Assembly: GCA_027038695.1 (NCBI GenBank)
Contig: JALWHA010000353.1
Location: 1-6,206, forward strand
Source: Acidobacteriota bacterium
Lineage (GTDB): Bacteria; Acidobacteriota; Holophagae; Thermotomaculales; Thermotomaculaceae
DNA: 6,206 nt
Reading direction: 5' to 3'
Shown here: one piece after another, positions 4,976-6,206 of the stretch
Layout: each line of letters starts with the position of its first letter
How positions within the stretch are numbered: position 1 is the first letter of the stretch
Program-made: the position numbers and the translations under genes
The notes under the pieces: generated by a model
The model's input: only the letters and a program-made list of their open reading frames with translations
The model's database searches: none
What the model was told of the DNA's origin: nothing

Positions 4976-6206
4976 TTTTATAGCGGTTATTTTTATGCTT
5001 GTATCTATGGCGCATGCGGAAAATTTTGTTATCGTTAAAGACCCTAAATCAATTGCAAGCGGTATTACAATCTGTTTTGAAAATAAAAAATACCTTGAAA
5101 AAAAATACGGTATTCCCGCTGTTTCAGATTTTACCGCACACCTCTTTCAGGTAAAATACAGGGAGTTTGAGGATAAATTTAAGCTTATTGGGGCAGAGGT
5201 TCAGTTTTACGATTACCCCTTTATCCCCTTTGACGATTACTATACAAACGATTACTTCGGTTTTATCAGAATAAAGGTTTTGCCTGAAAATACGGACAAG
5301 GCTCTTTTGCTGGCGGCAAAGTTAATTGAAGAGGTTAAAAATTTTAACAATAGGGATTTTCTTATTACGACAAAGTCAACAATGGGTTCAAATATGATGA
5401 GAAATAGGGCTAAAGAAGCTGCAAAGCAGGCTATCTGGAAGATGTACTTTCCTGACAGCTTTGTTTCCCTGCCTGATTATATGTTTGTGCCAAAACTCGG
5501 CGAAGGAAGTTTGAGGGCTTTTCTCAAGCACTACCTTGATAACTCAAATATTTTTGTCTCAATTTATGGGAATTTTGACGAGAATAAGGTACGGGATACT
5601 TTAAAAAAGTGTTTTTATTCCCCGGATGAAACTAAAGTCAATAACAATTTGCCGGTAGCTGTTTTAAAAAATCATAAAAAAATTATAAAAATAAATTCAA
5701 AACAGGCATTTGTTTATCTGATTTATCCACTAAAGGGGCGGATCTCTAATGAAGATTTTGTTAAATTGCTTGTGCTAACATCTAACGCCTCGGATAAAAT
5801 CGCTTTCCAAATAAGGGAAAAAGAAGGCCTGGCTTATTCAATAGGGTGTTATGTTGCCTATAAAGGGGGACATTCTTTTTTAGTTGCTTATTGCGGGACT
5901 AACCCTATGAAAGCGGAATATGTTTCTAATGAAATGGATAAAATGGTTAAAAATTTGATGTTCAATCCGGTAAAACTTGAACAAAATGATTTGGAAAGGA
6001 TAAAAAATAGTGTTGTTTTTTCCAATATATTAAAGACACTTCCAAATGTCAACAAGTCTTTTTTTAATGCACTTTATATGTTAACTGGAAATTTTGGATA
6101 CAATAAAATTCTCCTTGACAAAAAGATAAAAAAAGAGAAAATAGATGAGTTATGTGGGAAGGACTATTTAGATACGAATAATTTTTTAAATATAATATTA
6201 AAATAA
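4959..6206 (+). CDS. Exported M16-family homologue, non-catalytic Arg/Tyr subunit
   Basis: The 415-residue protein has a clear signal peptide ending AHA (residues 18-20), with cleavage expected before E21. The N-domain is diverged. At the zinc-motif position it has D57-F-T-A60-H61, so only the last of the three HxxEH residues survives and no catalysis is expected. The C-domain is well kept and holds the textbook block IREKEGLAYSIG with R286 and Y293, the pair that binds substrate carbonyls in active M16 enzymes. It is thus the mirror image of the preceding gene product and probably forms a heterodimer with it. GAGGG at 4946-4950 lies 8 nt before the ATG, inside the upstream gene. The last M16 secondary-structure elements are weakly conserved (residues 375-415). 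The TAA stop is the last codon of the window, so any terminator or further operon gene is not visible. Confidence 0.92.
   Translation: MKKRISFIAVIFMLVSMAHAENFVIVKDPKSIASGITICFENKKYLEKKYGIPAVSDFTAHLFQVKYREFEDKFKLIGAEVQFYDYPFIPFDDYYTNDYFGFIRIKVLPENTDKALLLAAKLIEEVKNFNNRDFLITTKSTMGSNMMRNRAKEAAKQAIWKMYFPDSFVSLPDYMFVPKLGEGSLRAFLKHYLDNSNIFVSIYGNFDENKVRDTLKKCFYSPDETKVNNNLPVAVLKNHKKIIKINSKQAFVYLIYPLKGRISNEDFVKLLVLTSNASDKIAFQIREKEGLAYSIGCYVAYKGGHSFLVAYCGTNPMKAEYVSNEMDKMVKNLMFNPVKLEQNDLERIKNSVVFSNILKTLPNVNKSFFNALYMLTGNFGYNKILLDKKIKKEKIDELCGKDYLDTNNFLNIILK

Overview
The window is an AT-rich bacterial segment in which every supported gene lies on the + strand. Four of the six coding regions carry export signals (three Sec-type signal peptides and one lipoprotein signal), which suggests a Gram-negative-type cell envelope. 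The phylum cannot be fixed from the sequence. Ribosome binding sites are strong GAGG/GGAGG types 4-8 nt before the starts.

Layout. Positions 2-49 probably hold the last codons of an upstream gene that overlaps the next one. Positions 36-1580 encode an exported M16-family (pitrilysin/MPP-like) protein. It has lost the zinc-binding HxxEH motif, keeps the C-terminal-domain Arg/Tyr pair, and carries an unusual Met/Lys/Arg-rich tail built on a 15-bp repeat. A clear intrinsic terminator follows at 1585-1610. The gap 1611-1999 holds no convincing gene, but it contains a near-consensus sigma70-type promoter (CTGACA, 17 bp, TATACT) with a perfect 8-bp-arm palindrome at the predicted transcription start. 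Position 2000-2818 encodes a cytoplasmic protein of unrecognised family, perhaps GNAT-like. Position 2877-3647 encodes a lipoprotein with a PEGA-type domain, an Asn-rich linker and a second beta-rich domain. Position 3722-4975 (TTG start) and 4959-6206 (17-nt overlap) encode a pair of exported M16 proteins.

How the genes fit together. M16B proteases often work as heterodimers in which one subunit supplies the zinc site and the other the substrate-binding Arg/Tyr pair. The 3722/4959 pair shows this split clearly: the first has H65-x-x-E-H69 and E145 but no Arg/Tyr pair, and the second has R286/Y293 but a broken zinc motif. The 36-1580 protein has the same inactive, Arg/Tyr-bearing layout, so its catalytic partner is expected just upstream; the fragment at the left edge fits the tail of such a protein. 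The window therefore probably holds one complete and one half-visible periplasmic M16 heterodimer. The lipoprotein lies just upstream of the complete pair and could be an envelope partner, but that is inference from position only.
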